Positions 41,791 to 54,040 of a DNA stretch of 64,000 nt are shown here, one piece after another. The notes beneath the pieces are model-generated. The model ran no database searches and was not told the origin of the DNA. It worked only from the letters and a program-made list of their open reading frames with translations. The DNA is taken from contig WHUX01000086.1 of NCBI GenBank assembly GCA_015179025.1, positions 1 through 64,000 of the forward strand. The letters run 5' to 3'. The number at the start of each line of letters is the position of its first letter. Position 1 is the stretch's first letter. The translations under genes were made by a program, and so were the position numbers. Origin of the DNA: Terfezia claveryi (taxonomy: Eukaryota > Ascomycota > Pezizomycetes > Pezizales > Pezizaceae).

Positions 41791-42467
41791 TATAATGGAG
41801 AGCGTTGTTTTATTACTTATATAATTGATTATATACTTTTGTATTTTCTATATTACTACTATATTATGTAACTAGCCTCTCGGTTGAAGGACTAGCCTTC
41901 AACCACCTTCTATTGCTTTATAAGCATCCACAGTATGCGGAATTTGCCATAGAAAGTTCCATGGCACTTGCCATATGAAGACACCCTCATTATGGCCGCG
42001 TGACCTCTATTTAAAGCGTGTAACTTATTACTATGGCCACATGACCATTGTTTAAGGCATGTGACTCATTACTATGGCCATATGACCCCTTTTGTACAGC
42101 GCACCACCTTCTGGTGTGCCACCCTTTATTGTATTTATTTCCTTAGTCATCAGATCTCAGAGGAGTATAAATAGGCTACTGGATTCCCTCTGGAATCCAC
42201 AGAAAGACAAGAAGCAACAAGCAAGCATATAGAGCAAGCAAGCCTATATTATGATCAAATCAAGATTATATAGCTTAGATAGCACAGATCATATAAGATA
42301 GATTACACTAGTTAATTACTGTTCCCTATAGGAACATCCCACATAGTAATCTCCCTACCCTTCTGAGGTCTTACCTCAGCAGAACCGAAATACACAAATG
42401 TCCGTGCCTACAGATATAGATTGTATAAACGGTACCGAATGAATACTGTCTAGTACTATTTCTTACA
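41791..42467 (+). repeat. 5' LTR of Gypsy E1
   Basis: Starts TATAATGGAG (the other copies have TGTAATGGAG; one G-to-A) and ends TCTTACA. TATA box TATAAATA at 42166-42173. Confidence 0.93.
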
Positions 42468-42875
42468 TTATTTTAAACTTACTTACCTAATCTTTACTCT
42501 TAAATCCAAGACCTGATCAACCTTCAGATACCTTCATTACACTCATGAAAGTATATATAATTCGACACACAAGTGCACATATAAAAATCGATATCATTAT
42601 TTAACTAGCTAGCTAAAAATATCCAACAAACAAGATATCAGACTCTCAACTACAGTATACTAACAAAAGACTTAGAAGCAAGCTAAGCAGAGCTCTAATG
42701 GGTAGTAGTATCCCACATTAAACAATCCTACCCTCGTTCACAACACTTTTTCCAATAAGATCGACAACTCATCTGGCACTCCTAGCAATCGCCATAATAT
42801 CTGTACCTATAAATCCAGTATACCATTGAAAAACCGGCCCCCTAGGTCCCAGGAATAATTGGTCTAAACAACCAA

Positions 42876-45071
42876 GTGTCACAATCCCAAAGCTCAAATC
42901 TCGCTGCCTCCACTGCAGCTATTTCCTCTAGAAAAGAATTACCTCCATCAGAACCTTTCTTAGGCCCAGATATCTCTACCAATACCACTACGCCCCCAAC
43001 GTCTACCACAACACACCAATCAGAAAACGTGACACTCTTGCCAGAAGAACTAGAACTAGATTCTAGACCAGTAGACGAAGAAAAACCAGGACTATAAAAA
43101 ACATCAGGATCCTAACATCCAGCTTCACCAGCCTCGTGAGCCACCGAGCCAACAGAACCATCAGTCGAATGGAGATCATAAGGATCATCAGCTACCACAC
43201 TATCAGTATAGTAAGGTGCCAAAGAAGAAAAGTAACTCAATGATTGTATCACATAACCAGCTGCATTTGGTTGTGGACAGATGACGAAATTAGACATAAT
43301 AGCATCTGAACTTGGTAAGAAAACTAAGAGGTTGAGACAGTTAACTATGTTACCCGAAGATATTAAGAAATTAGTAGAAGAAACTCCCAAAAAGACCAAA
43401 TTTGTAGTTCCTAACATAGAAGAGGAAATAAATCTACCTATGGATATAGAAATAGGAGAACTAGGTGGAGCAGGAACCAAACTATATTTTAGTATGGCTT
43501 TGCCTCTCGTACCAGAAGAATTTTGGGACAGACATTTTTCAACAATTAAGGAGATTTTGAAATATACTCGCTCAATAGGATATACCCAACAGTATCATCC
43601 TGATGATACTCGACTCTTAATGGAAGCCATAGCAAAATACTATTTATAGCTAACACCTTACTCATTTAAAGAAGAGGACTTAGAAATGAATGTATTTTTA
43701 AGTAAGGAATTAAAGAAACCTGTCGTTCCACTTTGAAGGAAACCGAATTGGGTAATAAATGACTTGGAAGAAATAATGGCATTCATGATAAGCGGCACTT
43801 ATCTAGAAGAATCAGTACATCCCATGGAGGATTTTTTCAATCCTAGCAAAGAACTTACAGGAGCGTTCCTAAGAACACCAAAAGATCAATCGAAAGGCAA
43901 AGGTCGAGCACCTGAGATACCAGAAAGGAGGACTAGGTCAGCCAAAGAACCAGACGATACAGACCAACCACCAGAAGATTTAGAATTACCAGAAGACGAT
44001 GATGATCTAGATACAGGACTAGCCCAACAGAAGCAGAATATGCAAGGAGGAGGATGAGACCCTGATAATAGTAGAGATAATAGCTCGGACTCTGATAAGG
44101 CATCATCAATTGCAAGTCAAACTCTTAAAAGAAAACCTAAACAAGGAAAATCAGTTGAATACCAGCAATAGGAATCTACAACAGGAATGGTTACAATGAG
44201 TAACCATTAAGCAACAAATGCTTTTAAAGGAATAAAGATTGATCTACCAGAAAAAATAAGAGGAGAAGACAAAAAATGGCAAGACTCACAATATTTTGAC
44301 TCTTGGGATACAGCAATGCAATGTTGGTTTGTTATTAAAGGAATGGATTTGGAAGGCATTTCAGCTTTGGAAATTGTTGGATTTAGAATGGAAGGAAGTG
44401 CGCTCACTACTAATAATCAATTCTTAAGAGAAAAAGGAAAGAATGCGACATTCTTTAGATTCATACTAGCACTAAGGGATTTTCTAATACCCTCCACTAG
44501 TAAGGACATTTTATGGTAACGATGGGAGACAGCTACACCATACAAGAATAGACATTACATAGGAATTAAACAGTTTGCCAACTAGCTTACTGAAATACAA
44601 ATCAAATTGATTGACAAGGATAGCAAACAATCAATATTGCAGGAAGTAAAAAGAAGAAAGTTTCTTAATCACCTGCCACCATATATGTCAGCTATATAAA
44701 TTACTTTAATCAAAGAAAAATGGTCATATGATTAGCTCGTGCATCAAGCAGAGTCATATGAAGCTTCCAAGAAAGATATTGCCCCACCACTGACAATAAA
44801 TACATCCTGACAACAATACCCTCAGAATGAAAATCGGAGTCACGGTCCACACAGGGACCAGAATCAAAGGCAAAAAACAGGATTTAATTCTAGTAGCAAT
44901 TCCAACACTAAACCCATTACAAAAAAATGGAAGGACTCAGATTGGGACACCATCACAAAAAAATTGGATCAGAAGACAAAGATGCAATTAATTAGAGACA
45001 AGAAATATCTATGGTGTTGGAACCCTTGATACGCCTACAAGGACTGTAGGAAACGACAAAATAAGGTACCC
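42876..45071 (+). pseudogene. Gypsy E1 gag
   Basis: Same-frame fragments separated by stops: a Ser/Thr-rich N-terminus (42876-43097), KLDIIASELGKKTKRLRQL with EDIKKLVEETPKKTKF (43281-43649), a charged and acidic linker (PEDLELPEDDDD, 43764-44057), and the capsid-like core (SWDTAMQCWFVIKGMD, 44207-44519). A degenerate knuckle (WCWNP, then YKDC) lies near 45010-45045. Stops are TAG, TAA and TGA scattered through; E2 carries the same gag in reverse. Unusually long, acidic gag for a chromovirus. Confidence 0.75.
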
Positions 45072-45821
45072 ATGCGTACAGCCAAACAAGATTTAGCTAT
45101 ACGGATAGCCACCAAGAATAAAAACAACAAGGATAAAATCAAGGAACGACCCTTGTCAAGACAGGTACCAGATTTTAGCAAGGTATTCGTTAAAGCTAAC
45201 GAACAACCTGCACTGGCTTTAATTGATCTCCAAACAAAAGGAGGAGACTTAATTAATTCTCAATTTATATACCTATACAAAATACCGTCTAGAAGTATCG
45301 AGAAGAAATCATTAAGTACTGCAATTAAAGGCTCAAAAGGAACGATAGATAAAGCTTGTACTATCAAACTAGATTGGATAGGTTATGTAGAAGAACGAAC
45401 GTTCTATGTAGCTCAATTAACTGGATGGGATATGATACTAGAAGAACCTGCTCTTAGCAAAGTGCGAGCAATAATTCCTGCCCATCAGGAACCAGTTACT
45501 ATCCAACCAGAAAACATTCCACGATTCTAGCTAAGTGTACGGAAGGGATCTAGAACCATGGTGAATGGTATAAGATCAGTATATACACAGGTCAGCTGTG
45601 ATTCAGTTACAGATTATAGTGAACCAGATAATTGGGAAAATATTAGTGACGTAGAAGAAACTAATTCAGAAAGAGAACTAGTGACAGCTATTTCTATGGT
45701 ACAGAAACAATTCAACCCTGTAACGGAGTTTCTCTTATTATTTCCCAAGACAATTCCACAGGAATTACCCCCACTAAGAAAGATTAATCACTCTATTAAA
45801 CCAAAAGCAGAAGCTACTTAG
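45072..45821 (+). pseudogene. Gypsy E1 protease region
   Basis: PALALIDLQTKGGDLINSQF resembles a retroviral-type protease with the D-S-G triad decayed or diverged (LIDLQTKG), followed by KGSKGTIDKACTIKLDW and AQLTGWDMILEEPAL, matching the second half of such proteases. TAG 45528-45530 then a linker ORF (45558-45821) leads to RT. In frame with gag. Confidence 0.7.
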
Positions 45822-46353
45822 ATACCAAAATGGCAACCCTCAGGATATCGATTTAGACAACAAATCCATGACAAATTAGTCGAAGAAGAAGTATCAGGTC
45901 ACATATATAGAGTAGAAAATGATACAAATACTATAGTCATGTTCACTATTCCTAAACAAGATAAACTGGAAGAAGCCAGACACGTCTATGACTGTCGAGA
46001 CTGCAATTTAGTTGTCAAACTAGACCATACCCCATTGCCAGATATTAATGAAGCAATTAAACTAGTAGCAGAGAATCCCATTTGGACTAAGCTTGACCTA
46101 TCCAATGGATTTTTTAATATTAGAATTAATAAAGAATCTGAGCAACACTCTACCTTTTTATGTCACATGGGATATTTTAGAAGCAGAGTTATGCAACAAG
46201 GGGATCGCAACGCACCAGCTACTATAGTTCGTATTATGCATGATATTTTTAAGGACATGGTCTATAAAAATTTAATCATCTATATTGATGATATTATTAT
46301 ATTCTCCAAAATGTATGAAGAACATGAAGAATTATTAAAGAAAGTACTTCAAC
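45822..46353 (+). pseudogene. Gypsy E1 reverse transcriptase, first part
   Basis: YDCRDCNLVVKLDHTPLP, WTKLDLSNGFFNIRI, GYFRSRVMQQGDRNAPAT and the catalytic YIDDIIIFSKMYEEHEELL are RT palm motifs. A stop precedes 45939. The frame is cut at 46353 by the 5' LTR of element F; TCAAC (46349-46353) is F's target duplication. Confidence 0.9.
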
Positions 46354-46978
46354 TGTTATGGCTCAGGTAAGAGACCTACCCTCCCCTAGAATAACTAATA
46401 CCCTATTACGGCTAACTGTCTTGTCTTGATCACCCATACAGATGTCATAGTGCGTCTAAGGAATAGTGTTAAAGGGATTAGGTGACAGAAGTGTGTGACC
46501 TCTGATAATACATCTCATGCATGTACTCTCTTCGATATGTTTATATTATATTCTTATATTTGTCATTTATATATCGTTATTGGTTGTACTTGAGTTCAGG
46601 TCCTGTATGTCAGCTTAACTGTAATACTTTAAAGTTCAGGCTACCTAATTAATGTATGTCAGACTGTAGTGATCCTAATTGGGAAATGGTTTCCCATTTA
46701 GGTAACGACCTTACGTCAATGCTACTAAGCTATTATAGGAAGTATCGTCCAGATCTGATTATTCATTATCAGATCTAAGCTTCTATATAATATGCCGCTT
46801 TTACGTAGTTAATACAAATAAGACTCAAGCAGTGTTCTAAGTCTCATATAGCTTTACTCTTATCCAGTCCGTAATACACCTGAGTTGTTACTATGTTTAT
46901 ACTTGCACTTATTACTAAATAACCCCTTGTTACCTTTCTGCTGACTTGTATATTCATAGTTACAGCCTGCCTGTAACA
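46354..46978 (+). repeat. 5' LTR of Gypsy F
   Basis: 625 bp, TGTTATGGCT to TGTAACA. TATA-like TATATAATA near 46783. Confidence 0.92.
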
Positions 46979-47041
46979 TTATACTGCTTGTCTATACACT
47001 TCTATAGACACCAACACCCTACAATCCCCTACAACTATGTA

Positions 47042-48815
47042 AATGTTGAGAGGATTACTTGGTAAAGCCTCTGATGAGCCTATGGCTGACACTAATAATG
47101 ATAGCATTGTCTAGGCACAACAACAAGCTGAACAATTTATCGAGCAATACTATGCTCCCTCATCCCAGATTCTATAGTTTCAGGAACGCTGGGGCACCCC
47201 CCGTCAACAAATAGGACTCGGATTAATATCTTCCTCTTCTCCAGAACCTATTATACGATCAGTCGCTCCACCAGTAGCTCCATCTACCAATCCAGGACCC
47301 TCCACTAAGGGCAAGCGACTAGTAGCTCGCCACCAAACTTCCGTTGATCCTAGATATGCTGCCATGAAGGCACAAGTTCTATGTTTAGAGGCAGAAAAGT
47401 AAGCTACACTCATACAGGTACAACAGCTACAACAGTCATAGACAGCACATACCAAATTCATTCAGCGAAGTGCAGCAGATATCTAGAATATAGCTAATGC
47501 TACTGCCAACAAACATGCACAATTATCAAATGATACACAAAGCGCCCTGTCACAGATCCAGAACCTTATTATTTCTGGACAAGAGAACCAAACAAAGGAG
47601 TTTCAGATAATTCACCACAACCTTTGATATCTTAAAGGACAAGCTGACTTTTACTATGACCAATATCAGCAAAGGTTTACTAGTATTGAAGGACAATTTG
47701 CTGGCATGAAAGGACAATTCACTAGTATAAGAGGACAATTTACTAGCTTTCAAGATCGACTTGAAAGGGTAGAACGACAAGTACAGGCTCCTCAGCTTAT
47801 ACATCCTCTAGCAAATACAGCACAAAGACTCGAGCAAGCAGCAGGAGGTATACCACCACCTCCTCCACCACCACCTCCTCCACCACTACCTCCTCCACCA
47901 CTAGCAGAATAATGATGACCCAGAGACCCTACTCCTCCGCTACCACCTTCAGTAGGACTTGGGATCTTTGAAGATAAGCAGATAGCAGGAAAAGCACCAC
48001 CTCCAAATAAATTTAAGGGGGAACGAACGCACCTCGAAGGCTGGATCCTTCAAATAGACGATTACTTTCTCATCACTCTTACCCGAAATGAAGACTAGAA
48101 GCTAGCATATGTTGGGTTATCAATGGATAGAAAAGCATTAGATTGGTGGAAGGCTAATCGAGTTAAGTATTATACTTGGAAGGAGGTTAAGGAAGCCATG
48201 GAACTATATTATGGGGATCACTACCAGGTAGATCGAGTATATCATGACCTAGTGGCATTAAAGAAAACTGGTTCTATCTTGAATTATCTAATAGAGGTCG
48301 ATAGGCTTAACAATTATGCCAAACTATCCGAGATGCAGGTTATCAATATTATAATCTCCAACCTTCCCCATGAACTCCACAAATCAATAGCTTACTATAA
48401 AAACCTTCACACCTTCCCACATCAATGGAGACAGAAACTTATCGAGATGGATATTATTAGTACTGAATTCCAAAGCCGCAACTGCAATACTCCTCCAAGT
48501 CAACCATCAGCTAAGAAGCGTACCTTTGAAAAGCGCATCCACTTCAAAAACAAACCTACTCAACAGTCTAAGCCCTTCCAAAAACTTCTGGATGCAATCT
48601 ATCAAAGTAGACTTAAGGAAGGATGCTGCATTAAGTGTGGAAAAGATAATCATAGGTTTAACAAATGCTCTTATGGAAGGTACGCTACTGAACCATATTC
48701 CTACAAACCAAAGGTCACTACTACTACTAGTCAAACCCTAGTACCTACTGTTAAGAAAGCCCAAACAGACAAAGGACAGCTTCGAATTACAGAACTCGGC
48801 TCTGAGGAAAAATAG
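47042..48815 (+). pseudogene. Gypsy F gag with CCHC knuckle
   Basis: The first part (from about 47042) is broken by several TAG codons. A coiled-coil segment with three repeats of KGQFTSIRGQF type (47706 on) and a long Pro run (GGIPPPPPP...) leads into the capsid-like core (48123-48815): KALDWWKANRVKY, VYHDLVALKKTGSI, NYLIEVDRLNNYAKL. The knuckle CIKCGKDNHRFNKC is a perfect C-X2-C-X4-H-X4-C (about 48630-48670). The frame ends at TAG 48813-48815. Confidence 0.88.
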
Positions 48816-49165
48816 TCGAAAAACGAGTAAGTAGTATATTACCAACTGTCGGACATACTCCTAGACATTCTCCTCTCATAACAGTTCGAATTCTCATCAC
48901 TGGGGAAGAAGTAGAAGCTATAATAGATTGTGGAGCAAGTGCTCCAGTAGTTGGGAAAAGATTGTCAATTAAGTTGGGAATTTGGAAAAGAGCTCAGGAA
49001 GTTAAGGTTAGGCAGGGAGATGGATCTCAGATTTCTGGAGGAAAATATATGGTCAATACTAGGTTTGATATGTTGGATTTCTTTTCTCATTTTATAGGTA
49101 AGTTCAAGATGGATACTGAAGTTTTGGATATTGGGAAGAAGGATATTATTTTGGGGTTATCTTAG
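48816..49165 (+). pseudogene. Gypsy F protease
   Basis: In the -1 frame relative to gag and open from just before the gag stop. Catalytic motif AIIDCGASAPVVG (about 48920-48958), then MDTEVLDIGKKDIILGLS to TAG 49163-49165. A further in-frame stretch (to about 49350) matches the usual protease-RT linker. Confidence 0.85.
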
Positions 49166-49349
49166 TTAACGGAAAATGGATTTTTGGTAGATACTCAGGA
49201 CAGGTGCCTGAGACAGGTCTCTACAGGTTTGATTGTTCCTTGTTCTATTAGATGGATTCCTACTGTTTCTATTCTTGAAGTTGAAGAGCCTCTAGAAGTG
49301 GCAAGATTGGTTAGTTGGCATTCCAGTGAACATCTATACAGACTACTAA

Positions 49350-50706
49350 GGGTTATAATATTTCAACACCAAGCAGAAGCTCAACTCCCGTCAAGCTACC
49401 TGGTACCTCTGCATGTCAGAGTTCATCTACAACATTCACTACAGACCTGGCTCGAAGATGGGTAAGCCTGATGGCCTGTCTAGATGTTCAAAGGAAGAGA
49501 AATCAGGCATGGATGCTAGATTTTTCGAAGATGGACAATTAATGGTACTAGAGGAAGAGGATGAAGAGGAAGCCAAAGATGTTGAAGTGGAAGGAATAGA
49601 TATGGCCAGATAGTAGAAGAAAGAGAGACTATGGGTAGTACCCCCTGAGTTTAAGCTGGAAGTGCTAAGGCAGCACCATGACAGTCAAGTGGCAGGACAT
49701 TGAGGAAGACATTGTACTCAAGAGCTAGTGTCAAGGAATTTTACATAGGACAAGTGGTAGAAAGATATTGCAAACTATGTGGTAGGATGTGCTAAGTGTC
49801 AGAAAGTAAAGGCAGATAGGCATAGCAGGCAAATGAAGTTGGTACTGATGCCAACTGGGGAACGACTATTTGAGGAGATAGCTATGAACTTCCTTGGTGA
49901 GCTACCAGAGTCAGAAGGTTTTAATGCAATACTCATTATCACAGACTGGTTTACAAAAGTACAACACTATATTCCAGCAAAGACTATATAAACAGTATCC
50001 GATGTTGCTGATACCTATATTAATGAGATATGGAGACTCTATGGCCTTGCTAACACATCACCTCTGACTGTGGTCCACAATTCATCTCTAGATTCCTCAA
50101 AGAGCTTAACCAAAAGCTCAACATAACCCTTGCCTCTTAACTGCCTATCACCCTCAAACTGATAGACTTGCTGAACGAGCAGTCCAAACACTTAAGCAGT
50201 ACCTCCGCATTTACTGTCATGATAGACAAGCTTGTTAGAAACGATGGCTACCCTTAGCCGAGTTTGCCTATAATACTGCCGCCCACTCTACCCATAAGTA
50301 CTCCCCTAACTAAAGTCTATATAGCTTCGACCCTCGCACTATTCACCTTTCAAATGACTATGACTTCTCCTCTCCCGCCACAGAAGAATGGCTAGACCAA
50401 ATGACAACTGTGCACAACCAAATTCACGATACCCTCAAGCAAATCAACCACAAAAGGAGTACTATACATCTCGAAAAGGCACGCAGGTTTGCTATCGATG
50501 ACTGGATATTGGTTGACCACTGAAACCTACAGATACGAGCTAGAAACAACCGTTCTCTTACCAGCAAGTGGATAGGGCCCTACAAGGTCATTGAAGCTAT
50601 TGGTTTACATGCATACAGGCTCAAAGTTCCACAAGGCACACAATGGCATAATGTTGTTCATGTTACCCTCCTAAAGCCATTCAAACAACGAGATGAGCCA
50701 TAAGAT
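49350..50706 (+). pseudogene. Gypsy F RNase H tail and integrase
   Basis: After the protease linker the sequence goes directly into the last residues of RNase H (FIYNIHYRPGSKMGKPDGLSR, about 49420-49485, preceded by a decayed segment), then the integrase: LRQHHDSQVAGH and CAKCQKVKA (zinc finger, about 49660-49810), FNAILIITDWFTK (core) and, in other frames with stops, HPQT- and SER-like segments to about 50230. C-terminal region RNNRSLTSKWIGPYKVIEA near 50545-50600. Many TAG codons. Confidence 0.82.
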
Positions 50707-50919
50707 ATGGATGAAGATAAACCAAATATCTTTGAAGTTGAATCTATTGTGGACTCTGGCAAGAATCAAGGAATAGTCAAGTATAGGGTGCGTTGGGAAG
50801 GATACATGGAGTTTGAGGACACTTGGGAGACCTTCGACAAGTTGGATAACTATCCGGAGAAGCTCAGAGAGTATCGAGAGAAGTTCCCCAATAAACCACG
50901 AGACGATAGGGACGTCTGA
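50707..50919 (+). pseudogene. Gypsy F chromodomain
   Basis: FEVESIVDSGKNQGI, KYRVRWEGYMEFEDTWE and a helix YPEKLREYREKF give a complete chromodomain with aromatic positions kept, ending at TGA 50917-50919. Purine tract CGGGGAGTAA lies at 51201-51210 before the LTR. Confidence 0.88.
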
Positions 50920-51210
50920 GGCTAGGACTCGTGTCAAGTTATAGAATGGATGAAGACATGGTACCTTTTACCCTCCTACTCCTTGCCTTTTCCCTGTAAG
51001 TTTTGTGGGAAGAAGTTTGGTTTTTAACGGCCATAGCATGCATGTGTAGGCACACCGGTCTTATAGTATCCTTAAATAGGATAAAGGTATCTAGCTATAA
51101 GGTTAGAGCCTAGCTATTACAGTTACCTGAGTCGTTACTAATACTTGTCTTCTCTAGGGTCAGAAGGACTTGTATTCAGCTGAGGACAGCTGCTTCAAAA
51201 CGGGGAGTAA

Positions 51211-51835
51211 TGTTATGGCTCAAGTAAGAGACCTACCCTCCCCTGTAATAACCAATACCCTACTACGGCTAACTGTCTTAGCTTGATCACCCATACAGAT
51301 GTCATAGTGCATCTAAGGAATAGCATTAAAGGGATTAGGTAATGGAAGTGTGTGACCTCTAATAATACATCTCATGCATGTACTCTCTTTGATATGTTTC
51401 TATTATATTCTTATGTTTGTCATTCATGTATCGTTATTGGTTGTACTCAAGTTCAGGTCCTGTATGTCAGCCTGACTGCAATGCGTTGAAGTTCAGGCTG
51501 CCTAATCAATGTATGTCAGAATGTAGTGATCTTAATTGAGAAATGGTTTCCCATTTAGGTAATGACATGACGTCAATGCTACTAAGCTATTATAAGAAGC
51601 ATCATCTAGATCTGATTATTTGTTATCAGATCTAAGCTTCTATATAATCCACCACTTTTACATAGTTAATACAAATAAGACCCAAGCAGTGTTCTAAGTC
51701 TCATATAGCTTTACTCTTATTGAGTCAGCAATAAACCCGAGTTGTTACTACATTTATACTTGCATTTATCACCAAATAACCACTTGTTACCTTTTTACCG
51801 AATTGTATATTCATAGTTATAGCCCACCTGTAATA
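51211..51835 (+). repeat. 3' LTR of Gypsy F
   Basis: 625 bp, TGTTATGGCT to TGTAATA (last CA changed to TA). Followed by TTAAC, the mutated target duplication. Confidence 0.92.
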
Positions 51836-51840
51836 TTAAC

Positions 51841-52706
51841 ATCTACAGGATAAGAAATTCTATCTCAAAGAAAGTAAATGCCAGTTCTTTACTCCAAAAT
51901 TGGAAATCTTAGAACACGTTTTGACATCAGATGGATTACATGTAGACCTGAAAAAGAAGACTACTATATTAACATTTTCAACTCCTATAAAAAAAAAGGA
52001 TCTTAGAGGATTCCTTGGAATTAATAATTATCTTGGTAGATTTATTCCTAACTTAGCATCGTATACAAGCACTCTGTCAGAACTGCAAGGAGAAACAAAG
52101 AAATGGGAATGGACAGATACTTATAATGCAGCGTTTGAAAAACTTAAGGAACTCATGAATTCCCTACATGTTTTAAAACCCTGGAATAATATATCTACTG
52201 AACCCAAATATTTAGTCTGTGATGCTAGTAATATAGGACTAGGATCTTGGATAGGTTAAGGACCGTTGACGCATATCAGACTATCATGCTTCCACTCTAG
52301 AAAATTTAATCCAGCACAACTCAATTATCCTACCTTTCAAAAGGAATTACTAGCGATTATTGACTCATTAAAATTTTTTAAAGCGCAATTAAGAGGTCAC
52401 AAGTTCACTATCCTTACAGACCACAAACCATTAGTAACCTTCCATACTCAAATGCCTGCAAGTCAGAAATTGAGGCGATGGTAAGATTACCTAATGGAAT
52501 TTGATACAGACATATAACATACCGCAGGAAAAGAAAATTTGATAGCAGATACTCTATCAAGAAAGCATAAATACTTGGACACTCCCACTACCAAGGATGA
52601 TTATATTTCCAACAGCATCGATCCTCCTAACCAGACCTATAACCGCAACATCTCTACAAAGGCTTTAAGAACTTTCTACTTACCAGAAACCTTTACTTAG
52701 AACAAT
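51841..52706 (+). pseudogene. Gypsy E1 reverse transcriptase end and RNase H
   Basis: Continues the E1 pol after F: KKDLRGFLGINNYLGRFIP (RT connection), KYLVCDASNIGLG, NYPTFQKELLAIIDSLKFF and FTILTDHKPLVTF (RNase H, D-E-D). Stops at 52257-52259 and 52482-52484 are read through in the same frame, as is the tail ADTLSRKHKY. In phase with 45939-46353 on the other side of F. Confidence 0.9.
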
Positions 52707-54040
52707 ATGGTTTTTTGCAGAGCTATCAATTTCAAGCATGTCAACTGCGACTTCAACAAATATTGTGGAAGAGCCAAAGAACTTGAACACCATATCTTCT
52801 GTCCGTACTTCGAGGGCATCCCAGACAAAGAAAGCAAATATAACATGATGAAGGAAGAAGAGTCCTTAGACGATGAGACTCTATCCACTATACTAGAAGA
52901 AGTTTTCAGTGGGTATGATTGTGTACCCAATATAAACAAGAACAAACCTTTAACAGTTCTTAGACTAAGATATAGGCCTCCATCTTCTGAAAATGTTCAA
53001 CAAAAATCTTTCACTCCCGAAGAAGCGAAGGAAATTGCTATCGACCTGGTGCATAGTAAATGGCAACAATACAAAAGGATACACTGGTCCTTTTGCCGAG
53101 ATTTTTACTATCCAGCACATGGCAGCTCCCATGCCATGAATAACCGTATATTTACCATTGAAATATATGCAATTTGTAATCATCATGGATATGGCAGTTT
53201 AAACTGTGACCTGTCAGCCTCAGTTCTTAAGAAGGAGAAGGAATTCCTTACGACTTGTATTGCGCATCTCATATCTGCAAATGAGCCTCAAAAGGAACTA
53301 GCACCAATACAACAAATGCCAGCTTATTCACCTCCATAAGCTCTTAGCTGTAAAGAAGCTATTTAAGAAATCGGAGAATGGGCAAAAAGATGGATCACCA
53401 ACAAACTAATATACCACACTCTCTAACACAGCATTCAGTTCAGTAACTCTACCGAACAAATGAGCACCCAACAAATAGAATAGGAGATCATGAATACTCC
53501 TGTTGCCCCACAACAACCATGGAATGCACCTCAACAACCAGCCGCAACCGCTAGCAGCAGTAACGCAATTCCAATTAACACTGCCACTGTCACCACTCAT
53601 TCTAAAAAGCGAGTAGCTATTGACGAAGATTCACCCCCTTTCATTCAGGACACCAAGACCTTCAGACAGCATTGTGATTTCTGTAAGTTCTTAGGACATA
53701 ATACTTCTACATGCAAGGAGAAGAATCCCACTATCAATAACTTCAATATAAGGATTGAACCAACCCTCAATAAGCTTATTGAAGAGAAACATATTAGCGA
53801 CGGATGGGAGGACGACAAGGACTACTTCATCACACACTGGCTTAACCAAGGTACAGGTATGAAAGCCACATATCAATCATGTATGAGAGTATGTCCTATT
53901 TGGAAGACCTACTATGATACCTTTGTAAACCGTAAGTATCATAGAAGAAAAGACGGATTTTTGTATATCAAGAACCGACAAGGACAATGGAGATTAGTCT
54001 TGCCCTCTACCTTTAACATCGAAAGTAAGAACTATCTCGA
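52707..54040 (+). pseudogene. Gypsy E1 extra module between RNase H and integrase, with zinc-binding motifs
   Basis: About 440 codons in the pol frame separate RNase H from the integrase zinc finger, where most Gypsy elements have only a short linker. The first part has CDFNKYCGRAKELEHHIFC (C-X5-C-X7-H-H-X2-C) near 52750-52805, an acidic stretch (MMKEEESLDDETLS) and a folded-looking segment (EEAKEIAIDLVHSKWQQYKR, FTIEIYAICNHHG). The second part (53490 on) is Gln/Pro/Ser-rich, then has CDFCKFLGHNTSTC, an exact C-X2-C-X4-H-X4-C knuckle (53671-53712). E2 keeps the same knuckle with two substitutions (57747-57983). I know no named family for the module. Confidence 0.75.

Larger units (their letters stand above)
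46354..51835 (+). mobile_element. Gypsy F: RT-deleted chromovirus inserted in the E1 RT gene
   Basis: Two 625-bp LTRs (46354-46978 and 51211-51835), starting TGTTATGGCTCA and ending TGTAACA/TGTAATA, with duplication TCAAC (46349-46353) and TTAAC (51836-51840; one C-to-T). E2 carries the same host site without F (59731-59750), confirming the boundaries. Internal order: gag, protease, a junction directly into the RNase H tail, integrase, chromodomain. RT and most of RNase H are absent, so F is non-autonomous. Confidence 0.92.
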
